Source of the DNA: Clostridia bacterium
Lineage (GTDB): Bacteria > Bacillota > Clostridia > Oscillospirales > UBA644
Length of the DNA: 5,225 nucleotides
Direction: 5' to 3'
Assembly: GCA_017424085.1 (NCBI GenBank)
Contig: JAFPBP010000270.1
Coordinates: 1-5,225, forward strand
This document shows positions 4,854 to 5,225 of this stretch, piece by piece (position 1 is the first letter of the stretch; each line of letters opens with the position of its first letter). A program made the position numbers and the translations under genes. The notes under the pieces are model-generated. The model saw only the letters and a program-made list of their open reading frames with translations. It did not search any database and had not been told where the DNA came from.

Positions 4854-5225
4854 ATGATCAAGGATATTATTACGGGAATTTTGTTGGGAGGGACCATGTC
4901 GGTTCCGGGAGTTAGCGGGGGCACCATGGCGATCGCTCTGGGATGCTACGGACGCATCCTAGGTGCCGCGACAGATCTGAAGCATGGTTTTTGGTATTTA
5001 TTTCGTATTCTTTTGGGTGGAATTCTGGGGTTTTTAACCGTCGGAAACGTTGTTGGCATGGTTTTTGAGCAATGCCCCGTGATTGCAACGACGGTGTTTT
5101 GTAGTGCCGCATTGGCGGGAATGGTTCACTTATGGAAGGATTGCACCACAGTGTCGCTCGGAGGGATTGTTTGCTTCATTTTAGGCGTTGCTTGCGTTTT
5201 TGCCGTAGATCTTGCGCCCGCACAA
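4854..5225 (+). CDS. DUF368 membrane protein, polyprenyl-phosphate transporter (PopT-like), N-terminal part
   Basis: The 124 visible residues begin MIKDIITGILLGGTMSVPGV. They contain the DUF368 signature G..LGGTMSVPGVSGGTMAIALGCY (8-32), a glycine-rich re-entrant or membrane-buried segment. Further hydrophobic segments follow at about 47-70, 76-92 and 101-120. Members of this family (PopT) were shown in Gram-positive and other bacteria to help return undecaprenyl phosphate across the membrane for reuse in cell wall building, alongside DedA-family proteins. Family members are about 270-300 residues, so more than half lies past the right edge. The ATG at 4854 follows an AAGGGAG site 9 bp upstream. 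The reading frame stays open to the end. It is divergent from the YwaF-like gene. Family call is firm; transport role is from family knowledge. Confidence 0.88.
   Translation, partial: MIKDIITGILLGGTMSVPGVSGGTMAIALGCYGRILGAATDLKHGFWYLFRILLGGILGFLTVGNVVGMVFEQCPVIATTVFCSAALAGMVHLWKDCTTVSLGGIVCFILGVACVFAVDLAPAQ

Overview
The window looks like ordinary chromosomal DNA from a low-to-mid GC Firmicute, most likely an anaerobic gut Clostridia member of the Oscillospirales/Christensenellales type. This rests on strong GGAGG-type ribosome binding sites before almost every gene, near-consensus sigma-A promoters, short intergenic gaps, and protein families typical of that group (an AraC-type sensor, COG1600 iron-sulfur proteins, a YwaF/TIGR02206 membrane protein and a DUF368 transporter). 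The taxonomic call is inference. There are no RNA genes, insertion sequences, CRISPR arrays or phage genes.

Layout. At the left edge (1-137, minus) is the N-terminal part of a HAD-superfamily phosphatase with its own perfect-consensus promoter. Next, on the same strand, is a complete AraC-family regulator (207-968). It is divergent from a two-gene operon (1121-3162, plus) of tandem paralogous 4Fe-4S proteins that resemble the epoxyqueuosine reductase (QueG) fold. Their stop and start codons overlap as TAATG. A 15-bp-stem hairpin at 3171-3205 closes the operon and also faces the convergent two-gene unit on the minus strand. That unit encodes a 74-residue protein made largely of four 11-residue repeats (3621-3845), followed by a 121-residue protein with two membrane segments (3226-3591). 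A clean Rho-independent terminator (3945-3969) separates this unit from an upstream minus-strand gene for a seven-helix YwaF/TIGR02206 (TMEM164-like) membrane protein (3985-4716). Divergent from that gene, and cut by the right edge, is a DUF368 membrane protein of the polyprenyl-phosphate transporter (PopT) family (4854-5225).

How the parts may work together. The AraC regulator and the paired iron-sulfur proteins form the most coherent module. They are divergently transcribed, and the 152-bp shared intergenic region carries both promoters, an imperfect palindrome on the operon promoter and a TCGAAA motif repeated 40 bp apart. The two iron-sulfur proteins keep the QueG-like core and CxxCxxCxxxCP motif. 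I cannot find the QueG catalytic-Asp motif in either, so they are probably redox enzymes with another substrate. The most unusual small gene is the hendecad-repeat protein, whose four 11-mers recall amphipathic, lipid-surface-binding helices and which is co-transcribed with a small membrane protein. The rest is routine.
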